Source of the DNA: Rebecca billardiae RCC1528
Taxonomy: Eukaryota > Haptophyta
DNA length: 64,000 bases
Direction of reading: 5' to 3'
Assembly (NCBI GenBank): GCA_965240325.2
Contig: OZ251240.1
Span: forward strand, 1 to 64,000
The position numbers and the translations under genes were made by a program. The stretch's first letter is position 1. Each line of letters starts with the position of its first letter. Below the pieces are notes generated by a model. It was not told where the DNA came from and did not search any database. It was given only the letters and a program-made list of their open reading frames with translations. Below, in pieces: positions 55,238-64,000 of this stretch.

Positions 55238-56181
55238 TCAGCCGCGCCGCCCCTGGCCCTTGGGCTTGCGCGCCGCCGCCTTGCGCACGCCGCCGCTCGG
55301 CTTGGCGCCGTTGGCCCGCCTGGGCTTGGGCCCGCCCGCGTACTTGTCGGCGAGCGCGTCGAGCATCGCGGCCTGCGCGCCCGCGCGGCTCTCCTGCCGC
55401 GCGCGGATCAGCTGGAACAGCTCGTCTCCGCCCCCCTCGGCGCCGGGCGCGCTCCTCCGCTCCTCCAGCGAGCGGCGCGCGCGCGCCTTGCGCTCCGCGT
55501 CGCTCGGCCCGCGCGCCGGGCGGAAGGCGGCGAAGCCGGGCAGCGCCTCGGCGCGTCCCGCGGCGATCTCGCGCTCGAGCAGCTGCCGGAAGCGCCACAG
55601 GTCCGCCTCCTCCGCGTACGGCACGTACTCGGCCGCGCGCGCCATCGTGCCGCGCGTGCGCGCGTAGTGCTCGAGCACGTCCGCCGCCTCGGCGGCGCTG
55701 CCGCCGACGTACTCGGCCTCGTACTCGGCGATGGACTCGGCGCTCACCGCGGCGTGCATCTCGCGGAAGTAGCGGCGCAGCTCGTCGAACGACTTGCCGC
55801 GGAAGCGCGCCGCGCCCGCCTCCTCCTCGTCGCCCGTGAGCCCGGTGGCGTCGTACAGCTTGCGCCGCTCCTCGTCCAGCAGCACCTCCTGCGGCGCACG
55901 GCGCGGCGCGCGCGGGGAGGGGAAGGGAGGGGCGCGGACGCCGGCTCGACGCGGCCGAGGGCGCGCGCGCGCCGCGCGCGCCGCGCGCGCACGGCGCGCA
56001 CGGCGCGCACCTTGACGCGCGTGAGCGCCTGGAAGCGCTCCTTCGCCTCCACGTCCCCCGGGGCGTGCTTGTCCGGGTGGCAGCACAGGGCGAGCCGGTG
56101 GTACGCCTTGCGGATCTCGGCCGTGCTCGCCGCCCGGTCCACGCCCAGCAGCTCGTACAGCGACTTGCCCTCGTCCTCCAT
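55238..56181 (-). CDS. DNAJC9: DNAJC9-like J-domain co-chaperone
   Basis: Two exons, 56181-56011 and 55888-55238, give 273 residues; the intron is 122 bases, GTGCG...CAG. The N-terminal J domain reads SLYELLGVDRAASTAEIRKA, YHRLALCCHPDKHAPG with the essential HPD, then FQALTRVK|EVLLDEERRKLYDATG across the junction. The spacing and the following SFDELRRYFREMHAAVSAES, EYEAEYVGGSAAEAADVL and SLEERRS blocks match DNAJC9, a nuclear histone H3-H4 co-chaperone of Hsp70, rather than a generic DnaJ. The tail is Lys/Arg-rich (RRANGAKPSGG...KAAARKPKG), consistent with nuclear location. Length is close to the human protein. Confidence 0.88.
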
Positions 56182-56803
56182 CGCACCTGCGCTCGCGCAC
56201 CCGCCTGGCGCGTCCGCCGCGAGCGAGCTCCAGAGCGGCTGTCCCAACGGCGTGCTCCGGTCTCTCCCTATTTTTTTAAATTATTGCGGAGCGCGCTTTG
56301 CGCAGTTATTATTTTGATGATGAGGATAGTTAACGACGTGGCATGCGCGCAACGGGCAAGCGTCAGGCACAGGATGATGAGGATACGGTGCCAATAGCGG
56401 ATCGTCCTGTTTATTGCGGAGCGCTTATTTGCGCAGTTTGCGCTCATCGTCATCGGAGAGGTGCGGTGCAGGTGGCACGGGAGTCGGGAAGCGCCGGAGC
56501 CGGAGGGCGCCCGCGGGCCGGGTTCTTAAAAGAGGCAGTGCCGGCGTGCCGCGCGAGCAGCGCGACCACCTCGTCGGGCCCATGCTTCTGCACCATTGCG
56601 GCACGCCTCCGGGAAGGCGGCAGCTGCTTGCCGAGCGTGCCGATCGGTGCGGCTGCCGGCTGGCAGGTCCCTCAGTCTGAGTCGGTGCCGCAGCTGCAGT
56701 GCCCGGTGGCGTCTCTGAATCGGCGCCGGCGCTCGCTCGAACGCAAAGCTCGTCGTGATGATCGTTGGGAGATCATCACGACGAGCCACGCTTCACGGCT
56801 TCA
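56182..56803. other. Intergenic stretch with a short duplication and a perfect hairpin
   Basis: ATTGCGGAGCGC occurs at about 56,282 and again at about 56,413, each followed by TTGCGCAGTT. A 16-pair hairpin lies at 56748-56786. No gene. Confidence 0.6.
56748..56786. other. Perfect 16-pair hairpin just after the EsV-1-7 stop codon
   Basis: GCTCGTCGTGATGATC, a 7-base loop, then GATCATCACGACGAGC. On the minus strand it begins 17 bases after the stop codon at 56804. It is a strong candidate 3' untranslated-region structure. Confidence 0.65.
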
Positions 56804-58348
56804 TCAGCCTGCACCGTCGCGGATCCTGGCCCTCCTGGCCATCACCACAGGTATGTCCTGTGGTTGCTGCCGTCGTGCTGCTCCCGCCGCCATGGATGGT
56901 GATGGTAGTCCTGGCAGACCCTGGTCGTAGATGCCATAGGCAGCCCGGACTGCGTTGTCACCTGCGTTGCCGGGCAGATGCCGCTCGTCCAGGGCCCAGG
57001 CATCATCATTGACCACCCCGTCATCAATCGAGTGGATCGTGCCATCTGACGAGCGCCAGCGGACGATGCTGACAGCGACCAGCGGCGGCGGTGGGGAAAG
57101 CTGCGGCGCGGCATCCGAAACAGCGGCAACGCAGCTGGTGGATTTGTGCTGTCGCTTCGCTGCGCGCGTGCCCTGGTCGCCGGTGTCATGCTCCAGCCCG
57201 CGCTTGGGGACGGCGAGCCGACCGCCAACCATGCCTGCCAGCTTGTGCACAGCGCACCGCCTGGCGCGCGCGTCGCCCGGCATGCCAAAGGTAGGCCGTG
57301 TGGTGCAGCCGGTATGATCACACTTGGGGCTCCTCACGTCGACCATGCCGGCCAGCTTGTGCGTAGCGCACCGGCTGGCGCGCGCGTCGCCCGGCATGCC
57401 GAACGCAGGCTGCTTGGTGCAGCCCGCGTGATCACACTTGCGGCTCACCACGTCGACCATGCCGGCCAGCTTGTGCGCAGCGCACCGGCTGGCGCGCGCG
57501 TCGCCCGGCATGCCGAACGCAGGCTGCTTGGTGCAGCCCGCGTGATCACACTTGGGGTTCTTCACGTTGATCATGCCGGCCAGCTTGTGCGTGGCGCACC
57601 GGCTGGCGCGCGCGTCGCCCGGCATGCCGAACGCAGGCTGCTTGGTGCAGCCCGCGTGATCACACTTGCGGCTCACCACGTCGACCATGCCGGCCAGCTT
57701 GTGCGCAGCGCACCGGCTGGCGCGCGCGTCGCCCGGCATGCCGAACGCAGGCTGCTTGGTGCAGCCCGCGTGATCACACTTGCGGCTCACCACGTCGACC
57801 ATGCCGGCCAGCTTGTGCGCAGCGCACCGGCTGGCGCGCGCGTCGCCCGGCATGCCGAACGCAGGCTGCTTGGTGCAGCCCGCGTGATCACACTTGGGGT
57901 TCTTCACGTTGATCATGCCGGCCAGCTTGTGCGTGGCGCACCGGCTGGCACGCATGTCGCCCGGCATGCCGAAGTGAGGCTGCGTGGTGCAGCCCGTGTG
58001 ATCGCACTTGCGGCTCTTCAGGTCGACCATGCCGGCCAGCTTGTGCGCAGCGCACCGGCTCGCGCGCGCGTCACCCGGGATGCCAAATGAAGGCCGCGTG
58101 GTGCAGCCCGTGTGATCGCATTTGGGGTTCTTCAGGTCGACCATGCCGGCCAGCTTGTGCGCAGCGCACCGGCTGGCGCGCGCGTCGCCCGGCATGCCGA
58201 ACGCAGGCTGCTTGGTGCAGCCCGCGTGATCACACTTGCGGCTCTTCACGTCGACCATGCCGGCCAGCTTGTGCGTGGCGCACCGGCTGGCGCGCGCGTC
58301 GCCCGGCATGCCGAACGCAGGCCGCTTGGTGCAGCCCGCGTGACGCAC
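56804..58348 (-). CDS. EsV-1-7 repeat protein, ten repeats, 5' end incomplete
   Basis: About 515 residues. Ten tandem 38-residue repeats (114 bases each) run from about 58,340 down to 57,215. Each repeat has C-x4-C-x16-C-x2-H-x12, for example CDHAGCTKQPAFGMPGDARA followed by SRCAAHKLAGMVDVVSRK. This spacing is exactly the EsV-1-7 motif known from Ectocarpus viruses and brown-algal developmental regulators such as IMMEDIATE UPRIGHT. It is thought to bind metal and act in protein or nucleic-acid contacts. A 140-residue non-repeat tail follows. There is no ATG: the first repeat is preceded by KCVVRHAGC (a 6-base net insertion in the repeat start) and then a TAA, so the 5' end is either truncated or spliced from an upstream exon I cannot see. 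A perfect hairpin follows the stop codon. Confidence 0.85.
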   Translation of the reverse strand: MRHAGCTKRPAFGMPGDARASRCATHKLAGMVDVKSRKCDHAGCTKQPAFGMPGDARASRCAAHKLAGMVDLKNPKCDHTGCTTRPSFGIPGDARASRCAAHKLAGMVDLKSRKCDHTGCTTQPHFGMPGDMRASRCATHKLAGMINVKNPKCDHAGCTKQPAFGMPGDARASRCAAHKLAGMVDVVSRKCDHAGCTKQPAFGMPGDARASRCAAHKLAGMVDVVSRKCDHAGCTKQPAFGMPGDARASRCATHKLAGMINVKNPKCDHAGCTKQPAFGMPGDARASRCAAHKLAGMVDVVSRKCDHAGCTKQPAFGMPGDARASRCATHKLAGMVDVRSPKCDHTGCTTRPTFGMPGDARARRCAVHKLAGMVGGRLAVPKRGLEHDTGDQGTRAAKRQHKSTSCVAAVSDAAPQLSPPPPLVAVSIVRWRSSDGTIHSIDDGVVNDDAWALDERHLPGNAGDNAVRAAYGIYDQGLPGLPSPSMAAGAARRQQPQDIPVVMARRARIRDGAG

Positions 58349-58598
58349 AACACACTTTTACCTGATGCTCCCCCCCCGACTCCTCTACCGTATTGGCAAA
58401 TAGGACATTGTTCGCGCGCGCGATCTCGATTCTTTGTATGTGGCGTGGGGATTACTTTCATACAAACCGTCCTCCTAGGACAACCTATAAGAATGTGTGG
58501 AGAAGTACTCACTCGCATATGTCTTTCGTATCGCCTTGCCGTTTCGATAACCGACCACGAGCGTCCGCGACATCGGTGTTCCGTCGTTCGAAGCGTGC
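58349..58598. other. Lower-GC spacer before the long ORF
   Basis: 250 bases, noticeably AT-richer than both neighbours, between two divergently oriented coding regions. It could be a shared promoter or an element boundary. In the frame of the downstream ORF the last stop codon is TAA at 58548-58550. Confidence 0.5.
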
Positions 58599-61500
58599 AT
58601 GCCACGCCTCCGAGTTTTGCTGACGACGAGACGTGTGGCCCTCGCGGCCCTGGCCGGCGCAACGGCGGTGGCCGCGATGGCCGAAAAACCGCCGAAGCCG
58701 CCGAGCCCGGCCGCGGTTGTCCTCGAAGCTCTTTGCCGTACGTCGGCCTGCGTCCCAGAGTGGATGCACGGCCCACGAGAGGAGGTCCAGCGTGCAATTC
58801 CGTTCGCACGTGGCGTGGTCCGGCGTGAATCAGCCGGGATGCCGACGGAGCCGCCCGCGACGCGCGGGCTGCACATGGCGGGCGTCGACCCCCTCGACGC
58901 GACGGAGACGCACATCGCCATGTTCACACGCGCGCTGCGCTGCACGCCCGCGCACATGCCCGACGCTCGTGCGTGCGTCTGGCGCGCGCTGCGCGAGGCG
59001 CAGGGCCGTCCCCGCCCGGTGCCCGCTAGGCGACAGCCGCGCGCGACGCGCGGGCTCGATTTGCCGGGTGTCGACGCCTCCGACGAGACGGGCACCCAAA
59101 TTGCTGTGCTCGAGCGCGTCACACGCGCCGTGCCCGCGCACATGCATCACGTTCTCGCACGCGCGCAACGCGCGCTGGACGTGGCACGCCGGCGTGCCGT
59201 TGCTGAGCAGCAACACGCGCTCACGGACGCGCGCACACGCGATCGGGCGCTGGCGACGGAGGCGCGCCTGGCGAGGCGACGCGCGCGCGCGGCACAAGCG
59301 CAGCGCGCACGTGAGCGCGCGCGCGCACGCGCCCGCCGAAGCGGAGCTGGCCGGCATGTGTTCGCGCAAGGGCGCCAGCGCATCTTTGGTGGCGGCGGCC
59401 GGGAGCGCACGCGCAGGCGGCGAGGCCGCAGCAGGTCCAAATCTCGGAGCCGGCCGTCACGCGCCTCGCCCAACTCACGCGCCGGCGAGCGCCCGGCTGC
59501 ACCGCGCCAAGCCAACCTCAACAAGGCTTCAATAATGCGCAAGGCGACCGCCGAGCAGCGCCGCGCGCTCGACGGCGTGCGCGCAGCAGTGGCGCTCGCG
59601 GACGGTGGTGGGGCAGAGGGCGCACGACGCGAGGCGTGGGTCGCGAGCGTGCGCGCCGCGTGCTCGGCGTTGCGCGTGCCCGACGCTCGCACGCTCGTCT
59701 CCACCGACGACGTCGCGCTGCTCGACGTGGCGATGATGACCGTCGCGCGCGCTTGGCTGCTCCGACACGGCCGCGCGCCGCCACTGCATCTGCTCGAGGC
59801 ACCAGCCGCGGCTGAGCTGCGAGCGCTCTCCGCTGTCGCTCGCGCCTCGAAGGCGGAATCGGGCTGGCGAGGCGTGGCGTTCGCCGTCGCTCACGCGCGG
59901 CTACGACGCCAGCGGGCCGCGCGCGCCATCCAACGGCGCGCACGCCCGCTCTGGCGCATCCGCGGCACCGCCGCTGGCGCGAGTGTGGAGTTGGGCCGGG
60001 CGCCGCGGCGCGTGGGCGCGGTGCGCGGCGCGCTCGGCATCGTCTGCATGGAGCGGCGGCGCGCACGGCTGATGGCCGACGAGGAGATGCTCATGCCCGG
60101 TGGCGACTACTTCTACACGCCGATGGCGTACGCGCCGGGTGCGATCGCCGGCGCCGAGCCCGCTTCGTCGCCGCCGCCGCAGCCGCCGCCGTCGCACGAC
60201 CGCATCGCGTCGACCTCTGCCGGGCAGCACTCGCGCTCAGCCTCGGGCTGCTGCTCTGCGGCAGGCTGCGCCGCGCGCGTGGGCCGCCCAGCGCCCGTGG
60301 CGGCGGACGTGCTGTACGCGGTGCCGTGCGCGCACGTCGGCGCGCCGCATCGTGATCGTGCGGCGAGTGAGGCGGACACGGCGCGAACGTGCGGAGCTGG
60401 CGAGCCGGGCGCGCCCTTGGCGCCAAGTTTGGCAGCGCGCCCGGGCGCGCACGCGGACGGCAGCAGCCAGCTCAGCGCGCACGTGCGCGGCGCATCGCTG
60501 GCCGAGGTGCTGGGCGCGGACGGGCTGGCTGACGTCCTCAGCGTCATCACGACGCGCTTCGAGTCCACGCTGTTCTCGGCCGAGCAGAGCCTCGCCGTGC
60601 TCGAGAGCAGTCTGACTTACGGCTCAACCAGTCAGCATCCCGCGCTGAGCAATGTCTCGCTCGACCAGTGCCACAGGCACCGCACTCGCCTGCGCGCGCT
60701 GCTGGGGAAGCACGCACCCACCGCCGCCCAGCGGCTCGACGCGCACCGCGCTTCAAGCGCACGCGGCGGCGCTACTCCATCCGCCTCGGGCGCGACGGCT
60801 GCCACGCGAATCGACGCGCACCGTGCCCCGAGCACGCGCGGTGGCGCCGCAGCCGCTGACCACCGCGCGCCCCACCTGACGGGGTCGGAGTCGACGACGC
60901 GTCGTCCATCCACCACGCAGGCGGCGGCTGACGGGAGCGCCATCTCGCCGCCGCCGGCCACGTTGCTGCTGGAGGTCCTCGGCGCCCAGGCGCATGCGCG
61001 CGTGTGCGCGCTCATCAGCTCGCGCTCGCAGTCCCAGCTCTTCTCGCTCGAGCAGAGCCTCGCGGTGTTGGAGACGGGCGTGGCTGGCGCGCCGCCGGGC
61101 AACCACGCGCTGCTCGCCGACCTCAAGCCCCAGCAGTGCTACTCGCATCGCTGGACGCTGCACAACCTGCTGCGCGGCGAGTGCGCCGACGCGCTCGAGC
61201 GCCTACAAGCTGTGGGCATCGAGCGGCTTCGCCGCCCAGCCGCCGGCAAGCGGCCGCGCCCCACCGACTCGGTGGCGAGCGCGCCGGGCGCATGCGCGCC
61301 GCGCGAGGCGCGCGCGTGGCCGGCGGCGCTGGACCGCGCGCTCGGGGCCGAGGGCCGCGCGCTGCTGCTCTCCGTGCTCGACGAGCACGCGAGCGAGCTG
61401 TGCCTGCCGGTCGACGACGCGCTCGCCGTGCTCTTCATGCAGTTCGACGGCCGCTCCGCCAAGAGCATGTCGCAGCGTCATCGGCAGGCGTCGAAGCCCG

Positions 61501-64000
61501 CGCTCGCGCAGTGCGCGCGCCAGCTGCAGGTCATTTTGCGCGCGCACGCGCCGCGCGCGCACGCCTGCGTCTGGCCGCTCAGCACGCTCTCGGGGGGCTC
61601 GCCGTGCGGCACCGACGCGGGCGGGGCGGCGCCGCGCGCGCACGAGGTGGAGCCGTCCGTGACCGACATGGACGTCGACCCCACCAGCCCCGCCGCCGCG
61701 CAGCTCTGCCCCACGGCCGAGGCCATGTTGCCCACCGGCTGTGAGGGCGACGGCGCCCACGCGGCGCGCGGCGCGCAGGCGGCGCGCGGCGCGCAGGGTG
61801 AGCAGCAGCCGGGCACCGCGCCGCAGGGCGAGCTCTCGCCGGAGGACTCGCCCGAGCGCGCGTTCGGGCGCTTGCACGCCGCGCTGCGCACCATGCACGA
61901 CCAGCGCGTCCTGCGATTCTACACGCAGAACGACTCGTCGTGGACGATCGAGCAGGACATCGGCCTGCTGCAGACGCAGTACGCTCACGTGCTGCGCGCG
62001 ACACCGCAGCGCGCGTGGCCCGCGTTCGAGGGGAAGACGCCGAGGGCGTGCAAGGAGCGGCTGCTGCGGCTGAGGGAGGTCGTGGACAGGCTCGAGCCGC
62101 GGCTGCTCGCGACGCTCTTCCCCGCCGACGCAGACGACGAGCTGCGCGAGCTCGTCCGACGCTGCGCCGATCCTGCCGAGCGCGCGCGCCTGTGTGAGGC
62201 CGAGACGGGCGAGCTGCCGAGCGCGACTGCCGCACTGCGCGCGGCCACGGCCGGGATGCCCGAGGCGCACCGGGCGGAGGCGCTGCGGCTGCTGCGCGTC
62301 GAGTTCGACACGGCGCAGCCCCCCGAGGCCGTCGATCGCGTCGACTACTCGCGCCCGCGCACGCGCCTCCTGCACGGCGTGTGGACGCCGCTCGAGCCAG
62401 GCGCGCACTACGCGCCAGGCGCGCGCATAGATCGTCGCCGGCAGCGCGCGACCATTCCGCACGAGTTTTCGTTCACCGTGGTCCAGGAGCAGCTCATCCT
62501 GTCGGCGTGCACGGCCGACACGATCGGTGACTGCACGTGCTGCGCGCGCCGGTGCCTTTTGCGCCTCGGCCCCGCCGTGAGCGCGAGCGCGACCGGCGCG
62601 GCCGCGGGCAGCGGCGGAGACGGCGACGACGACTCGGGTGACGGGTCTGCGATGGGCGTTGGGGGCGCGGCGCGCCGCGACGCGGCGGCGGCCGGCGGCG
62701 CGGGCGCGGCCGCGGGCGGCGGCGGAGGCGGCGGGGACTCGAGCGACGGCTCCGAGCCGCGCAGCTGCGGCGCGGAGGGCCGCGGCGCAGGGGCGGCCGG
62801 CGGCGCTAGCGACGCGGGGCCGGGCCCGGCAGCAGGCAGCGGCGGAGACGGCGGTGACGCGAGCGACCGCACTGAGACGGGCGACTGCGGCGCGCCGGCA
62901 ATCGGCGGCGACGGCGGCGCGAGGTGTGATGGCGCGGGTGGCGCGCACGGGCGCGGCGAGAACGCGTCGTGCTCCACGGCCGCGCTCGAGGTGTGCTCGG
63001 CGTGCGAGGCGTGCGTCCACGCCGATCAGTTCCTCGCGCCGCCCGCGCCGCGCGAGGCGATCACGGTCGCGGACGTGACGGCGGACACTACCATCGGCGC
63101 GATCGTGGCGGAGCTCTCGGCGGCGGTCGCGGCGGCGGGAGAGGGCGACGCGGCCAACGCGAGCGCGGTGCCTCCGCTGCGTCTCGTCCACGTCTCGCAC
63201 GACGGCGCCGGACGGACGACGATGCGCGAGCTGCCACCCGACAGCACGGCCGCCGACGCGGACCTGTTCAACCTCGCGCCCGAGGTGATCGTGACGACGT
63301 ACGCGATCGGCGACCAGTCGCTCTACGCGGTGCGGCGCCGCTCGGCGCACGCGGCGTACTACGCGGCGGTGGGGTCGGGCCTCGAGCACCTCTCCACCGT
63401 GCGCGCGCTCGCCGCCGAGCGCGAGCAGCTCGGCGGGAGCATGCAGCTCGACCTCGACGAGAAGCAGTGGGGGGCGCTCGCGGAGACGCTCGCGATGTAC
63501 GACGATCGGCCGTGCCGCGTGTGCTTCAGCTGCGGCACGATGATGTACGCGAAGGAGGCCAGGCGCGTCACCGTCGTCGGCGCCACCTCGCTCGAGTCGC
63601 TGCGCGCGTACCGCGTGTACCAGCCGTTCATCCGCGAGCTCGAGCGCGAGCACACCATGGTCGCCGCCGACCTCTTCAACTTTGCGCCGGACGAGGAGGC
63701 GGAGGGCAAGGAGCGCGCGTACGCGGCGCGCATGCTTCTGCAGAACAGCTACGACACGCGCCGTTCGCGGCGGCAGTACCACACCGCGTGGTCGTGCACG
63801 CCGTGCGCGCAGGCCACCAAGCTGCCGACCGAGCCGTTTGCGGTGCACACGACGTCGACGTCGCGCCTCGACCTGTGCGACGGCTTCACCTCGATGGAGG
63901 GCGAGCTCAAGCCCACCGGCCTGGGCGTGCCGCTGCCGCCCGCCCTCGCTGCGCTCACCGTCGAGGAGCGGCTCGCGCTGTCCGTGCTGAAGATGGAGTC
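58599..64000 (+). CDS. Long ORF to the window edge, Myb/SANT-like repeats, probable Helitron-type protein (partial)
   Basis: The frame is open from ATG 58599 to the window end, 1,800 codons with no stop; the 3' end is missing. Order: two similar 60-residue units (ATRGLHMAGVDPLDATETHI and ATRGLDLPGVDASDETGTQI); Arg/Ala-rich helices; an RS patch (RGRSRSKSRSR) near 275; and four degenerate Myb/SANT-like repeats near 656, 813, 935 and 1114. In these, LFSAEQSLAVLE, LFSLEQSLAVLE and WTIEQDIGLLQ are first helices and AWPAFEGKTPRACKERLLRL is the clearest third helix. Then comes a Cys cluster (DCTCCARRC) near 1312, a Gly/Ala/Asp linker, and a Cys-rich end (RPCRVCFSCGTMM, WSCTPCAQATKLP, then LTVEERLALSVLKM) resembling the domain that precedes the Helitron helicase-like region. 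Coding is very likely; the Helitron call is moderate. Confidence 0.7.
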   Translation, partial: MPRLRVLLTTRRVALAALAGATAVAAMAEKPPKPPSPAAVVLEALCRTSACVPEWMHGPREEVQRAIPFARGVVRRESAGMPTEPPATRGLHMAGVDPLDATETHIAMFTRALRCTPAHMPDARACVWRALREAQGRPRPVPARRQPRATRGLDLPGVDASDETGTQIAVLERVTRAVPAHMHHVLARAQRALDVARRRAVAEQQHALTDARTRDRALATEARLARRRARAAQAQRARERARARARRSGAGRHVFAQGRQRIFGGGGRERTRRRRGRSRSKSRSRPSRASPNSRAGERPAAPRQANLNKASIMRKATAEQRRALDGVRAAVALADGGGAEGARREAWVASVRAACSALRVPDARTLVSTDDVALLDVAMMTVARAWLLRHGRAPPLHLLEAPAAAELRALSAVARASKAESGWRGVAFAVAHARLRRQRAARAIQRRARPLWRIRGTAAGASVELGRAPRRVGAVRGALGIVCMERRRARLMADEEMLMPGGDYFYTPMAYAPGAIAGAEPASSPPPQPPPSHDRIASTSAGQHSRSASGCCSAAGCAARVGRPAPVAADVLYAVPCAHVGAPHRDRAASEADTARTCGAGEPGAPLAPSLAARPGAHADGSSQLSAHVRGASLAEVLGADGLADVLSVITTRFESTLFSAEQSLAVLESSLTYGSTSQHPALSNVSLDQCHRHRTRLRALLGKHAPTAAQRLDAHRASSARGGATPSASGATAATRIDAHRAPSTRGGAAAADHRAPHLTGSESTTRRPSTTQAAADGSAISPPPATLLLEVLGAQAHARVCALISSRSQSQLFSLEQSLAVLETGVAGAPPGNHALLADLKPQQCYSHRWTLHNLLRGECADALERLQAVGIERLRRPAAGKRPRPTDSVASAPGACAPREARAWPAALDRALGAEGRALLLSVLDEHASELCLPVDDALAVLFMQFDGRSAKSMSQRHRQASKPALAQCARQLQVILRAHAPRAHACVWPLSTLSGGSPCGTDAGGAAPRAHEVEPSVTDMDVDPTSPAAAQLCPTAEAMLPTGCEGDGAHAARGAQAARGAQGEQQPGTAPQGELSPEDSPERAFGRLHAALRTMHDQRVLRFYTQNDSSWTIEQDIGLLQTQYAHVLRATPQRAWPAFEGKTPRACKERLLRLREVVDRLEPRLLATLFPADADDELRELVRRCADPAERARLCEAETGELPSATAALRAATAGMPEAHRAEALRLLRVEFDTAQPPEAVDRVDYSRPRTRLLHGVWTPLEPGAHYAPGARIDRRRQRATIPHEFSFTVVQEQLILSACTADTIGDCTCCARRCLLRLGPAVSASATGAAAGSGGDGDDDSGDGSAMGVGGAARRDAAAAGGAGAAAGGGGGGGDSSDGSEPRSCGAEGRGAGAAGGASDAGPGPAAGSGGDGGDASDRTETGDCGAPAIGGDGGARCDGAGGAHGRGENASCSTAALEVCSACEACVHADQFLAPPAPREAITVADVTADTTIGAIVAELSAAVAAAGEGDAANASAVPPLRLVHVSHDGAGRTTMRELPPDSTAADADLFNLAPEVIVTTYAIGDQSLYAVRRRSAHAAYYAAVGSGLEHLSTVRALAAEREQLGGSMQLDLDEKQWGALAETLAMYDDRPCRVCFSCGTMMYAKEARRVTVVGATSLESLRAYRVYQPFIRELEREHTMVAADLFNFAPDEEAEGKERAYAARMLLQNSYDTRRSRRQYHTAWSCTPCAQATKLPTEPFAVHTTSTSRLDLCDGFTSMEGELKPTGLGVPLPPALAALTVEERLALSVLKME

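Noticed and set aside
57215-58340. The 114-bp repeats as a CRISPR-like array
   Set aside because: The repeats are contiguous and in frame, with a strict Cys/His pattern, so they are a protein repeat.
61203-63848. 881-residue minus-strand frame
   Set aside because: It lies opposite the long plus-strand ORF, is Arg/Ala/His-rich and has no family character; a product of high GC.

Overview
This is a nuclear DNA window from a very GC-rich single-celled eukaryote. Coding sequence is close to saturated with G/C. Genes are large, carry zero to five short GT-AG introns, and lie on both strands. The gene content includes mitochondrial-type Cpn10, a U4/U6 snRNP Prp4 homologue, a DNAJC9-type co-chaperone and a sphingolipid C9-methyltransferase. 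It also includes Ser-Pro-rich cell-wall-type tracts, a Hint (hedgehog/intein) domain, EsV-1-7 repeats and a polycystin-1-related receptor. Together these suggest a chlorophyll-c microalga or relative; a haptophyte is my first guess, but the sequence alone does not prove it. A 100-N gap at 3402-3501 shows this is a scaffolded assembly.

Layout. 1-8.2 kb is accessory and repeat-rich: a GGTACA/TGTACC array, a six-pass membrane protein flanked by inverted copies of a dispersed repeat, Cpn10 beside the gap, and a 709-bp tandem array. 8.2-20.7 kb holds one giant gene. It reads in order RCC1-like blades, Ser-Pro tracts, IPT/TIG, REJ, GPS, polycystin-1-like membrane segments and EF-hands. 20.7-27.3 kb is mostly intergenic, with a secreted five-bladed-propeller glycosidase-like gene and two abutting mobile elements that share TTATG at all three junctions. 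28-32.4 kb has an LRR/TIR-like membrane protein and a secreted Hint-domain protein. 33.2-34.0 kb and 54.2-55.0 kb are two inverted copies of one 840-bp TIR element with 4-bp target duplications. 35-49 kb is the gene-dense, housekeeping-like part: an RS-rich protein, the C9-methyltransferase divergently paired with PRP4, and an MCUR1/FMP32-like mitochondrial protein divergently paired with a Pro/Gln-rich coiled-coil protein. A third 4-bp-TSD element lies at 44.1-45.0 kb. 51.4-53.1 kb is a second TIR-like membrane protein with an MGQC lipidation-type N-terminus. 55.2-58.3 kb has DNAJC9 and a ten-repeat EsV-1-7 protein. From 58,599 to the window end is one uninterrupted reading frame of about 1,800 codons with Myb/SANT-like repeats, probably the N-terminal part of a Helitron-type transposon protein.

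Recurring signals. Twelve of the thirteen introns I could place start GTGCG and all thirteen end CAG. The five introns in the RCC1 region are all phase 2 and all split the Cys codon of the same KC(W/F)G motif. Mobile DNA with 4-bp target duplications occurs three times, and one family carries a hairpin with a compensatory base-pair change between copies. No CRISPR array, rRNA or convincing tRNA was seen.
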